Shown piece after piece: positions 24,591 through 33,631 of a stretch of 64,000 nt of DNA. Within the stretch, counting starts at the first letter, position 1. Every line of letters starts with the position of its first letter. This DNA comes from Microbacter margulisiae (lineage in GTDB: Bacteria > Bacteroidota > Bacteroidia > Bacteroidales > Paludibacteraceae), in assembly GCF_014192515.1 (NCBI RefSeq), contig NZ_JACHYB010000001.1, positions 434,001 to 498,000 on the forward strand, read 5' to 3'. A model generated the notes under the pieces. It was not told where the DNA came from. It ran no database searches and saw only the letters and a program-made list of their open reading frames with translations. A program made the translations under genes and the position numbers.

Positions 24591-25010
24591 ATGCCTGCAA
24601 GCATATACACAGAGAAATCAGTTAAGCCGGATGATGCAATGTTGGCTTATGATTTGTCAGGAACCAAACCATACCTTGATAAAATTGCAGCCTTCATTGA
24701 AAGGGAATATGGCGATTGTAGCCCTGAGTGGCACTTCTATAATAAGAAATCAGGTTGGATCTTAAAAATGGGAGCAAAAACACGAAACGTTTTATTTATT
24801 GTTCCTTGCCCTAATTATTTCGAGACAGTATTTACTTTTGGCGACAAGGCGGCTGCTCTTATTTTTAATAGCAACTTACCTGATTCCATAAAAAAGGATC
24901 TATCTGAGGCAAAAAAATATGCTGAAGGACAGACTATCCGGATAGAAGCGAGAACGGATGCTGATTTGGATAACATATTGGAGATGATTCGTATTAAACT
25001 TATGAATTAA
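24591..25010 (+). CDS. DUF3788 family protein
   Basis: A 139-residue cytosolic protein. WHFYNKKSGWILKM, NVLFIVPCPNYFETVFTFG, AALIFNSNLPDSIKKDL and the end EGQTIRIEA agree with the DUF3788 family. Function is unknown. The start is taken at the ATG at 24591; a GTG directly before it would add one residue. Confidence 0.82.
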   Translation: MPASIYTEKSVKPDDAMLAYDLSGTKPYLDKIAAFIEREYGDCSPEWHFYNKKSGWILKMGAKTRNVLFIVPCPNYFETVFTFGDKAAALIFNSNLPDSIKKDLSEAKKYAEGQTIRIEARTDADLDNILEMIRIKLMN

Positions 25011-25272
25011 AACAATACGGATCATGTTGTGTAGCGCCTTTTGTAACTGCGTGAAAGTTGCACACTGCCACCACCGCGCGAATCTTTCCGTATAAGGCAT
25101 GACACAATGACTGCACCCGTACTCAGCAGATGCATCAGAAAAACCGGAATTCCAAACGATACCTTATCTTTGCTGCTGAATCCTTTAGTCCGGGTAAATT
25201 GGGATTCAGACAGTTGCTCAGGCAACAGGACCGGCAAACCCGGAGTGTGGTGAACCTACAAACAAACCTGTC

Positions 25273-26535
25273 ATGATGGAAACAAAAATCAAAGCAAATA
25301 TTGACAATCCGGAACAGCTTGAGAAATTGTACCGGGCAGATAAAAAGAATTTCGAAAAGGCATTCTTTGCGATTTATCCCGGGATTGCCGATTCCCAAAT
25401 GGCTGGTTTCTGGAAAGCCAGGCTTGAACCGGATGCTCATGGCGAATCGAAACCGGGAGTTCAAAAAACAGATGTTTATTTCCTGATAATTATCTGTTTG
25501 ATAACCGCGTTTTTAGCTGAAATACCTCAGTTGTTTGATCATAACCAGCACGACTACACTTACTACGAAAGAAATGTTGGCATCATAATCCTGTTTGGAT
25601 TGTCGGTCTATACCTTCCTGACTAAAAATCAGGTGCAATATAAACACCTGGTCATTTCCTTTGCCGTCTTTCTTCTTTCTGCTACTTACATCAATTTATT
25701 GCCATCGGAGAGAAACAGCGATGTGATCAATTTGGCCTATATCCATCAGCCTATCTTTTTATGGTGCTTGTACGGCCTGATTTTTATAGACTTTGACACG
25801 AAAGACAAACTGAAACGGATTGAGTACATCAAATACAACGGAGATATAGCTATCCTTACTGCGATCATCTTCATTGCCGGAGGCATCTTAGCAGGCGTAA
25901 CAATCCGGTTGTTCTCAGCCATTGACCTGCATATTGAGCATTTCTATTTCAATTATATTGTAATTTCCGGATTGGTTGTGTCACCGATTGTGGCAACCTA
26001 TATCGTAAAGAACTTTCCTTCGGTAACCAACAGGATTGCCCCCATCATTGCCGGCATTTTCAGTCCCTTGGTGCTGATTACGCTGGTCATCTACCTGGTC
26101 ACTATTGCCATAACAGGGAAAGATCCATATAACGACCGGGACTTCCTGATTGTGTTCAACCTTATGCTCTTAGGCGTAATGGCCATCATTGTGTTCTCCG
26201 TTTCAGAGACATCCGTTCATAAAAAGCAAAGATTTAACGAACTGACACTGTTTGCCCTGTCAGTCATAACGTTGATCGTGGATTTGGTTGCCTTATCTGC
26301 TATCCTGTACCGGTTAGGAGAATTTGGCCTTACGCCAAACCGGACGGCTGTGTTAGGTTCAAATCTCCTGATTTTGGGAAACCTTGTTTTGATCATGTTT
26401 GATTTGTATAAAGTTGGATTCAAAGGGAAAGGGATTCAGACGGTTGCGTTGACCACTGCAAGATATTTACCCCTATACATGGTTTGGGCAATCTTTGTCA
26501 CCTTCGGCTTCCCCTTTATATTCGGAATGCAATAG
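25273..26535 (+). CDS. Polytopic membrane protein, DUF4153-like
   Basis: A 420-residue protein. About 75 soluble residues with a helical hairpin come first. Then follow about ten transmembrane helices (VYFLIIICLITAFLAEI at about 68, many further ones, ending with LPLYMVWAIFVTFGFPFIF). The stretch YRLGEFGLTPNRTAVLGSNLLIL and the long helical layout resemble the DUF4153 family. No transport or enzymatic motif is visible. The gene stands alone. Confidence 0.65.
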   Translation: MMETKIKANIDNPEQLEKLYRADKKNFEKAFFAIYPGIADSQMAGFWKARLEPDAHGESKPGVQKTDVYFLIIICLITAFLAEIPQLFDHNQHDYTYYERNVGIIILFGLSVYTFLTKNQVQYKHLVISFAVFLLSATYINLLPSERNSDVINLAYIHQPIFLWCLYGLIFIDFDTKDKLKRIEYIKYNGDIAILTAIIFIAGGILAGVTIRLFSAIDLHIEHFYFNYIVISGLVVSPIVATYIVKNFPSVTNRIAPIIAGIFSPLVLITLVIYLVTIAITGKDPYNDRDFLIVFNLMLLGVMAIIVFSVSETSVHKKQRFNELTLFALSVITLIVDLVALSAILYRLGEFGLTPNRTAVLGSNLLILGNLVLIMFDLYKVGFKGKGIQTVALTTARYLPLYMVWAIFVTFGFPFIFGMQ

Positions 26536-26967
26536 GAACGATGCATACCCGCTACTGCATATGATAGGTTGAAACTAAACGGTGACGGAGCTGTATGAAA
26601 CGAGAGCCTATTCAATCAGGTGTGTCAGGAAACGAGTAAACCGGGCCTCGGTTTTGCAGGCATGGATTACCAATCGCTATACTCCATACTGTCACCTGAT
26701 TACAACCCCTGGAAGACAAAAAAATCTGTACACAATTTGAGCATATCGCTGGCGGCCATTTGTCCCGCAACCAAAAGTTGTTGCAGATAACAAAATAGAA
26801 TAACCAACCTGTTTTGTTAATAGCTACCTTTGCAGCCAAAATCAGCATAGAGATTTGTTCCGGCAAAAAAGGAAGATTACCTTGTTTAGATGTATGAAAA
26901 AAAAAGATTTTGCTGTTTACTTTGATGCTTAGCCAGAACAATCTCGTATTCACCAGATGTAAACAAA
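26536..26967. other. Intergenic stretch before the rhodanese gene
   Basis: No gene is supported in this 432-bp stretch. TACCTTTG at 26825-26832 fits a -7 box, about 140 bp before the rhodanese gene, but no -33 element stands at the right distance. Confidence 0.4.
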
Positions 26968-27297
26968 ATGAATCAGGAAATAATGGAAGTCAGTGTGGCA
27001 ACCGCCCACGAAAAGATAAAAAATGGCGCTATATTGCTCGATATTCGTGAATTGGAAGAAATTGAAATGCTTGCCTTCGACGTAGAAAATCAAATCGTGA
27101 TACCTGTGAGTGAGTTATCTCTGAGACATTCGGAACTGCCTACTGACAAGGAGATTATTGTAGGGTGCCACAGCGGGAACAGAAGCCTCAGCATGACTCG
27201 TTTTCTGATGAACCAGAACTTTAATAATGTCTTTAACATGAAAGGCGGCATCCGCGACTGGATGGAGCAGGGACTTCCTGTACGATGGGAGGAGTGA
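26968..27297 (+). CDS. Rhodanese-like sulfurtransferase domain protein
   Basis: A single rhodanese domain of 109 residues, cytosolic. The start LLDIRELEE (from residue 23) and the active-site loop C67-HSGNRS are intact, followed by MKGGIRDWMEQGLPV. The loop Cys should carry the persulfide. Single-domain proteins of this kind usually move sulfur to an acceptor protein; the partner is unknown. The next gene is convergent. Confidence 0.92.
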   Translation: MNQEIMEVSVATAHEKIKNGAILLDIRELEEIEMLAFDVENQIVIPVSELSLRHSELPTDKEIIVGCHSGNRSLSMTRFLMNQNFNNVFNMKGGIRDWMEQGLPVRWEE

Positions 27298-27447
27298 GGT
27301 GCCGATATCGCCTACGGGGTGCAAAAGGAGTAAGGCTATAGGGAATTGCATAAGGGTAGTAACTCCCTGGCAAGGCAGCGCATTGAAATGCAAAACGTGT
27401 CATCCGGCGGAACTGTTGAAACCGGGTTCTGTCAAAAAAAAGAAGCG

Positions 27448-28347
27448 CTATTGTGGCGGGTTTACGATAGCTTCCCATTCATAAATCTTATCCTGAGCTG
27501 CACGGGCACCGGAAGCATCCGGAACAAGCATTAAATATTCCTTCATGTAAAATATGGCCGCACTGTAACTTTGCGTTTCAGCATAAATGTTGGCCAAATC
27601 ATAATAGACTATGGGAAACGCGGTGGAATCAACGAATAATGCCTTTTTATAGAGCTCGATGGCTTGAGGGAATTTTTTCTGTTGAGCAAAAAAGGTTGCC
27701 TGAACCACATATTTCCGCTGTTCCTCAGTCTGAACCGGTTTCGTTTTTAGAGCCCGGTATTGTTCTGCTACCTGTTTAAAAGCCTCAAGCCTCGATTGTT
27801 GGTTTTGGCTGTTCATTGCCTTTTCTATCGTAAACAGCGCATCGGCCAATTCTGCGTTACAGCTTGGATAATAGCCCGGATCAGGCATGGTTACTCCAAA
27901 TCCGGAATGCATTTTATAAAAATAGAAGTTTTTTATTCCCTTGATATAGTCATTATAATAATCTCTGTATTTTTCTCCTGTTTTTGCATCCGTCACCAGG
28001 TGGTAAAGCCTCACAAGGGTAATGTCGCCCTCGCCAAACAGCTTTGAGAAATAGATCATTTTTATCCCTGATTTCATCTGAAGCTCTATTCCGTCTTTGG
28101 TCACAATTGCCTTTTTGTATTTAAATTTTTTGCTGTTCTTCGCTGTGTCTGTAATGGAAACACATTTATCATTCAGAATATGGCTTATGGTTTCCAGCGC
28201 CTGGTCCATACTACTCAACGTTTTTGGCTGGTAAACATAGGTTTTTAAGGTCTCCTGTTCCTGAGCACCCAGGTTTGAGCTTAACAACATTAAGCCGATA
28301 ACAAAAACACTAAAAATGGGTAGGTGAAATTTTGTCTTTTTCATCAT
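27448..28347 (-). CDS. Secreted tetratricopeptide-repeat protein
   Basis: A 299-residue protein. Residues 1-28 are a signal peptide (hydrophobic IFSVFVIGLMLLSSNLGAQ). The middle part (about 30-180) is not recognised. TPR-like helix pairs follow at about 190-290, with VQATFFAQQKKFPQAIELYKKAL split over two helices and PIVYYDLANIYAETQSYSAAI. It probably works in the periplasm as a protein scaffold. No lipobox is present. Confidence 0.8.
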   Translation of the reverse strand: MMKKTKFHLPIFSVFVIGLMLLSSNLGAQEQETLKTYVYQPKTLSSMDQALETISHILNDKCVSITDTAKNSKKFKYKKAIVTKDGIELQMKSGIKMIYFSKLFGEGDITLVRLYHLVTDAKTGEKYRDYYNDYIKGIKNFYFYKMHSGFGVTMPDPGYYPSCNAELADALFTIEKAMNSQNQQSRLEAFKQVAEQYRALKTKPVQTEEQRKYVVQATFFAQQKKFPQAIELYKKALFVDSTAFPIVYYDLANIYAETQSYSAAIFYMKEYLMLVPDASGARAAQDKIYEWEAIVNPPQ

Positions 28348-28549
28348 GAATAGGAATTAGGTCAATAAAGGCACAACATACTTTCAAAGCGCTGATAATA
28401 GGAATCAAAGATAGAAAGTTACAGCGACATTTGCAAACAGGATTGCGAAAGATGAAGAAGATCAAAAGGTAAGGAAGTGACAATTCCTCCATTTGCCTTT
28501 CTCTAATAACCGGGATGAATCATGAATGCAATCCGTTCATATATAAGGA

Positions 28550-29425
28550 TCACCGTGCCGACCCTTTCCTTTCCCTGAGACTGAAAATGGCATCGACCCA
28601 CGACTGGGGCAACATTTCAAACAGGGCTCCTGCTTTCGACATGTATCCCACCGGGTATCTTCCCCTGGGGTGTTTTGCCTTCAGGATATGCATCACGGTA
28701 CTGGCTACCTCTTCGGGAGCTGTCCTTCTGCTATTGAACGATTTCAATCCGTTTTGTAAATTTATCAGCCGTGCTTTGTAGATACGTAACCTTTCGTCGG
28801 GCCAACGCTTCAGCATGTTGTTCAAATGGGTTTCGGATCGCTCAGGCGATGGCGTGTCAATGCCGCCACAACGCACAAGGATATTTTTAATTCCATCGGG
28901 CTGAAGTTCGATGTTCAAGGTCCGCGCCAGATAATTCACGGCAAAATCAGGCGCATGAATATCGGCAACATAAGGAACCGGTAATAACCCAGGCGTTGCA
29001 ATCCACAGCACTTTTCCACGTGTCTGACGCAGGAGGGGAAGGAGCTTCTGCAATAACGAAACAGGTCCGACAAGCCGGGTTTCCAGCTCATTCCTGAAGC
29101 CGTTGATATCCATTAACTCGATAGGAGCTATCTGGCCTCCTCCGGCTATGTGGATCACTGCATAGAGCGGTGGAATCACTTTTTGCTCCACCCGGGTTTT
29201 TATTTCTCCGGTTATGGTTTTTATTTGTTCCGGAAGTGTCAGATCGAGCGGATGCAACGGGATAAGCCGGGTGATCCCCAACTGTTGCAATGCTTCTGCA
29301 TCATGAGAGTTCCGTACCGAGGCCAGTACAGTGTAGCCCTCCCGGGCAAGGTGAACAGCTACAGCCCGTCCGATGCCGGAGGATGTGCCTGTGACAAGAA
29401 TAGTTTGTTGAAAAGAAGTTTTCAT
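28550..29425 (-). CDS. SDR-family protein without the catalytic Tyr and Lys
   Basis: A 291-residue SDR. The cofactor motif TGTSSGIG near residue 12 is intact. At the place of the catalytic Tyr-x-A-S-Lys-x-A the sequence is I-H-A-P-D-F-A, so Tyr is Ile and Lys is Asp. The Ser of the third strand is replaced in LWIATPGLLP, and the NNAG motif reads HIAGGG. The protein should bind a nucleotide but not catalyse the usual reduction. It may be a regulator, or an enzyme with another mechanism. The frame is full length, so it is not simply a pseudogene. Confidence 0.85.
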   Translation of the reverse strand: MKTSFQQTILVTGTSSGIGRAVAVHLAREGYTVLASVRNSHDAEALQQLGITRLIPLHPLDLTLPEQIKTITGEIKTRVEQKVIPPLYAVIHIAGGGQIAPIELMDINGFRNELETRLVGPVSLLQKLLPLLRQTRGKVLWIATPGLLPVPYVADIHAPDFAVNYLARTLNIELQPDGIKNILVRCGGIDTPSPERSETHLNNMLKRWPDERLRIYKARLINLQNGLKSFNSRRTAPEEVASTVMHILKAKHPRGRYPVGYMSKAGALFEMLPQSWVDAIFSLRERKGSAR

Positions 29426-29818
29426 AAGTTATGAGTCAGCAACAGGTCAAAAGTGGAATAGGTCTCATGTCGAAAGCCGGAGGCCTAAAGACAAACAATA
29501 AACAGCAGGTCGAGAGTCAATCTGTTATGGGAATTTTGGGAGTAGTATCTACTGCCTGCTTTGAAGTTGCTATCTTCTCATCTTCCCGTAACTTTTTGTA
29601 AATTAATTTCTTCATGTTCTCATGGTCAACTGTCCATTGTCCATTGAATGCATCTTCTTTAATTTCCTTCTGTTTCATCATTCAGCATGTACCCGTTTTC
29701 CATTTTCGTTTCCTACATTTGCATTACAAAGAAACAGAACAACCTGCCGCGTTACAATACTGATTAATCATTATTTTTAGGGGTCAGTCACTCATGAAAT
29801 ACCGATTCATCTCCTGCT
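29426..29818. other. Divergent intergenic region, 393 bp
   Basis: It separates the minus-strand SDR from the plus-strand regulator, so it should hold two promoters, but none is clear. No gene or hairpin is seen. Short low-complexity words (ATCTTCTC, CATCTTCC) recur. Confidence 0.4.
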
Positions 29819-30598
29819 ATGGAAACAACCGAACAGCTCAATAAGGCTTACGCCGATCTTTTGGCACAACAGCACTTTGTGGAAAGCGAGCTGGATTATA
29901 CCATCCCCGAAAAACATAAGGCTCAGCTGCAACAATTGGCACAACTGGGCAACAGCGGAGTGACTGTGTTCGATTTATACCGGAAACAACATTTGTTCTG
30001 GTCATATAACATGGAGATGTTGTTTGGTTACGATCCGGAGCTGATGGAACAAAAGGGGAACGATTACATCAATTCCCGCATTCATCCGGATGATTATATG
30101 ACGTTGACCCGCAATGGAATTTTTCTTCTGAATTTTGTGTTTGCTTTGCCACTGTCCGAACGTATGGACTATAAGCTGATCAATGAATACCGCATTTTGA
30201 ACCAAGCCGGCCATTATATGAGGGTGATTGAGCAACACCAGCCTCTGGAGCTTGATCCCCGCGGAAATATATGGCTTGCCATGTCGATGATGGATGTTGC
30301 TCCCGACCAGGATGAATACCGTGGCGTCAGGTATCAGTTGCTGAACTATAAAACAGGACGCTTTGTATTGCCTTATTCCGGGGCAGTTTCTCCGGATATG
30401 CCTTTGACCCTGACAAAGCGTGAACAGGAAATCCTGTTTCTGATCCGTGATGGATTGCTGAGCAAAGAAATTTCCGAAAAACTTTTCATCAGCGTTCACA
30501 CCGTTAACACCCACCGTCAACATATTTTGGAGAAACTGGGAGCCTCAAATTCCATCGAAGCCGTCCATTATGCTTCGCAACTCGGGTTGTTGCAATAA
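29819..30598 (+). CDS. PAS-like sensor / LuxR-type HTH regulator
   Basis: A 259-residue regulator. A PAS-like domain (about 45-175) with RIHPDDYMTL and WLAMSMMDVAPDQ comes first. The LuxR HTH follows at about 198-258: LTKREQEILFLIRDGLLSKEISEKLFISVHTVNTHRQHILEKLG split over the helices. All key residues of the HTH, including the TxRExE start, are intact. It is a paralogue of the gene at 7104. No histidine kinase is adjacent, so it may sense a ligand directly. Targets are unknown. Confidence 0.87.
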   Translation: METTEQLNKAYADLLAQQHFVESELDYTIPEKHKAQLQQLAQLGNSGVTVFDLYRKQHLFWSYNMEMLFGYDPELMEQKGNDYINSRIHPDDYMTLTRNGIFLLNFVFALPLSERMDYKLINEYRILNQAGHYMRVIEQHQPLELDPRGNIWLAMSMMDVAPDQDEYRGVRYQLLNYKTGRFVLPYSGAVSPDMPLTLTKREQEILFLIRDGLLSKEISEKLFISVHTVNTHRQHILEKLGASNSIEAVHYASQLGLLQ

Positions 30599-30772
30599 CT
30601 TGCAAACAAATGGGAAAAAGTATGCAAAAAGAGACGATTGCCTGATGAATTATAAAGAAATATAGATATATTTGTGCGAAATCATAACTAATATTCACGA
30701 AAAACATAACGGTTATGATTAGCATCATTACGGAGAAAGCCTATTAACCAAATAATATAAGGAGATATGTAT

Positions 30773-31399
30773 ATGGGACATGATAATCCTTTCGTTATAA
30801 CCATCAGCCGTCAGTTGGGGAGTGGCGGAGCTTATATCGGTCAACAATTGGCAAAGAAGCTGGATATGTATTATGCTGATAATGAAATAATCAACAAAGC
30901 AGCGAATAAGTTTTCGATGGAAGAGTCGCACCTGGCTTCACGTGATGAAAAATTACAGTCCATTTGGCATTCTTTTTTACAATTCAGCGCATTTTCTTCC
31001 GATAAATATATTCCTTCGGATGTGATGGACCCAACATCGCGCGAACTTTATGAAACAGAAACAGAAATTATCCGGCACATTGCCAAAGAGCACTCGGCAG
31101 TCATTATAGGCCGGTGTGGATTTCATATCCTGCGCGAATACAGTAACCGCGTCAGCATCTTTTTATACGGGGATAAAAGCTTCAGAGTGCAACGGATTCA
31201 GCAAATATATGAGATATCCGACAAGGAAGCCGAAGAAATGATCCTGCAGAGCGATAAAGAAAGAGCACTCTATATCAATACGTTTACCGGCAAAAAATGG
31301 TCGGATATTTGCAACTACGATCTTGCGATTAATACCGGGAAAATAGGTGTTGACAATGCTGTGGAACTGATATTGGATTATGTAAAGTTTAAGCAATAA
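30773..31399 (+). CDS. Cytidylate-kinase-like family protein
   Basis: About 208 residues of P-loop kinase type. ITISRQLGSGGAYIGQQLA holds the P-loop variant of the cytidylate-kinase-like family, and HSAVIIGRCG and VSIFLYGD follow. It is distinct from the essential Cmk. Members occur with membrane or metabolic genes and have no agreed substrate. GGAG at 30761-30764 is 8 nt before the ATG at 30773, which decides for this start over the ATG at 30767 (2 nt). A TATATTTG -7 box at 30667-30674 may drive it. The next gene follows after 52 bp and may be co-transcribed. Confidence 0.85.
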   Translation: MGHDNPFVITISRQLGSGGAYIGQQLAKKLDMYYADNEIINKAANKFSMEESHLASRDEKLQSIWHSFLQFSAFSSDKYIPSDVMDPTSRELYETETEIIRHIAKEHSAVIIGRCGFHILREYSNRVSIFLYGDKSFRVQRIQQIYEISDKEAEEMILQSDKERALYINTFTGKKWSDICNYDLAINTGKIGVDNAVELILDYVKFKQ

Positions 31400-31451
31400 G
31401 CCTCCGGATGACCTTACAGCCCGTACAGGTAACCATCTAAAAGACTAACCC

Positions 31452-32204
31452 ATGGACATGCACTTGAAAGAGACTTTTCTGTCTTTATGGGAGAAATATT
31501 TCGGTTTGGCCGAACTTCCCATTGTTTTCTATTACCATAAGGAACTGCATGATGCCATTCATTTGCCCCCCAAAAAAGGAAGAAGCTGCATTATCTGCGA
31601 GTTGGCACAGGTACGCAAAGGAGCATCACTTGCTTATGATGCGGACAACATTGTGTGTGGCGGTGCAAAACGGTTTTTGGGTTTTGCTGACAAAATCCGT
31701 CCCAATTTCGAGTACTTCCTGTCATGTGGCATTCCGGGAGAGATGGAAGGGGAAAGGTATATCCGAACACCTGAAATGGTGCAGGAAATTCAGAAACAAC
31801 AAAAGGCAATACAAGATGCCAAAGATCACTATATTATCTTTAAACGCTGGGATAAGCTTCAGGAATACGACGACCCTGCAGTGGTAATTTTCTTTGCCCG
31901 GCCTGATGTGTTATCCGGCTTGTTTACCCTGGCCAACTTCGACCAAACAGAACCAAACAGCTCCATTGCACCGTTTGGTTCGGGATGTAGCACGATCGTT
32001 TACTATCCTTATCTCGAAAAAGATGCTGAACGCCCAAGGGCGGTTATCGGGATGTTCGATCCTTCTGCACGACCTTGCGTTTCGCAGGATATTCTTTCTT
32101 TTGCTGTTCCCATGGTGAAATTCAAAAAGATGGTGGAGTATATGGAGGAGAGCTTTCTGATTACCGGCACGTGGCAAACCCTCCAGAAGCGGATCAACAG
32201 ATAA
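31452..32204 (+). CDS. DUF169 family protein
   Basis: A 250-residue cytosolic protein. Signature parts are LPIVFYYHKE near the start, SCIICELAQVRKGASLAYDADNI in two pieces with Cys pairs, CGGAKRFLGF, and the later SGCSTIVYYPYLE and the F-ARP block. These fit DUF169. The conserved cysteines hint at metal or cofactor binding. Function is unknown. The start ATG at 31452 or 31458 is possible. Confidence 0.82.
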   Translation: MDMHLKETFLSLWEKYFGLAELPIVFYYHKELHDAIHLPPKKGRSCIICELAQVRKGASLAYDADNIVCGGAKRFLGFADKIRPNFEYFLSCGIPGEMEGERYIRTPEMVQEIQKQQKAIQDAKDHYIIFKRWDKLQEYDDPAVVIFFARPDVLSGLFTLANFDQTEPNSSIAPFGSGCSTIVYYPYLEKDAERPRAVIGMFDPSARPCVSQDILSFAVPMVKFKKMVEYMEESFLITGTWQTLQKRINR

Positions 32205-32350
32205 TGCATTGAAGCGTGCAGATGGAGCAGGGAAGGATTATCACCATAAATAAGGAGCATTCAGCTAAAAAATCACTATTTTGGGTTATGGTTTGATAAT
32301 AAACCGCTTACTACTTTTGCAGTGTTTGAAACCACAACACGGCAAAGGAG

Positions 32351-33493
32351 ATGAGATTAAGCAAAATGATATCTGTTGGCACTGTATTTGCATGTTTTTC
32401 CTTCAACCTTTACGGCCAGTATGTTTCAAATCAACCTATAAACAACAAATCTCCCTTTTTTTTTGAAGCATCTTACATTGGGGACTTTGCCTCCAATTTA
32501 CGGGGCGGGATAAAGCAGGGTAGTACTTACCTGGGGTTGGCCAATTTAAAAATAGGATTCAATACCGATAACGCAGGTTGGTGGAAAGGCGGAACTTTCT
32601 TTGTCAATGGCGGAAACACACATGGCGGACGACCTTCGGAATATTTGATTGGCGACTTTCAGGGTGTATCGAATATCGAGGCAGGTAACCTGACTTTTCT
32701 GTATGAATTGTGGTATAAGCAAATGCTAAAACGTGTTACGGTCATAACTGGCTTGCAGGATCTTAATGCGAATTTTGCGGTATGTGCTTCCGGAGCCCTG
32801 TTTCTGAATAGTTCATTTGGTATCATGCCCAGTATCTCCGGGAATATTCCTGCTCCGATTTTTCCGCTCACCGCCCTGGGGGTTTCTGTACAATGGAACG
32901 TGAATAACACCATGTCATGGCAAAGCGCTGTTTATGACGGAACTCCCGACAATTTTCAGAGCAATCCCTATAACACGAAATGGTGTTTAGGTAAAAATAA
33001 TGGTATATTGTCTGTCACAGAGGTCGATTTTGCTCATAGCCTGATAAAAGAACTTCAGGGAAGTTATAAGGCAGGTTTTTATTTCCGGCATTGCAATGAT
33101 TCCATACCATGTGAACAGACCAAGTTGGGATTCTATTTTATTGGAGAACAGGAAGTATGGAAAACGAAAACACGGCGAGTGGTCTTGTTCTCACAACTGG
33201 GGATTAATCCAACACCACATCGGATTGACAAAGGTTATATTAGTATAGGCCTGAATTATAATGGCTTGTTTCCCGGACGAAGAGAGGATCAGGCTGGGGT
33301 TGCAATTGCGTATCTGGATTTAAAAAATGGAGCAGTGGCAAACGAAACTACAGTTGAAATGGCATATCAATGGAACGTCAATCCCAATGTATACCTCAAG
33401 CCTGATGTTCAATACGTGTTTAATCCGGCCCGTACAGGTATCCGATACAAAAATGCAGTTGTAAGTATCCTACGGTTCGGCATTCATTTTTAG
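32351..33493 (+). CDS. OprB-family carbohydrate-selective porin
   Basis: A 380-residue outer-membrane protein. Signal peptide to about residue 22, then a beta-barrel pattern: NLKIGFNTDNAGWWKGGTFF, later alternating aromatic strands, and the last residue Phe (LRFGIHF), the usual barrel end. The porin family admits sugars. TTTG at 32292 and TACTTTTG at 32312 upstream resemble -33/-7 boxes with shortened spacing. It lies just before the galactan locus, so it could help sugar uptake there, but it is not known from such loci. Confidence 0.82.
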   Translation: MRLSKMISVGTVFACFSFNLYGQYVSNQPINNKSPFFFEASYIGDFASNLRGGIKQGSTYLGLANLKIGFNTDNAGWWKGGTFFVNGGNTHGGRPSEYLIGDFQGVSNIEAGNLTFLYELWYKQMLKRVTVITGLQDLNANFAVCASGALFLNSSFGIMPSISGNIPAPIFPLTALGVSVQWNVNNTMSWQSAVYDGTPDNFQSNPYNTKWCLGKNNGILSVTEVDFAHSLIKELQGSYKAGFYFRHCNDSIPCEQTKLGFYFIGEQEVWKTKTRRVVLFSQLGINPTPHRIDKGYISIGLNYNGLFPGRREDQAGVAIAYLDLKNGAVANETTVEMAYQWNVNPNVYLKPDVQYVFNPARTGIRYKNAVVSILRFGIHF

Positions 33494-33631
33494 CTCTGCT
33501 CCAGGCAGTCATCATAAAAAAGATTTTTGTAATTTTGCCCGGGATAACTTATTGATCAAAGGGCGGTTTTTATCCTTTTTTTGAGAAATAAGCCCATATC
33601 GTTCTATTGCCAATAAACGATCTTCCATACA

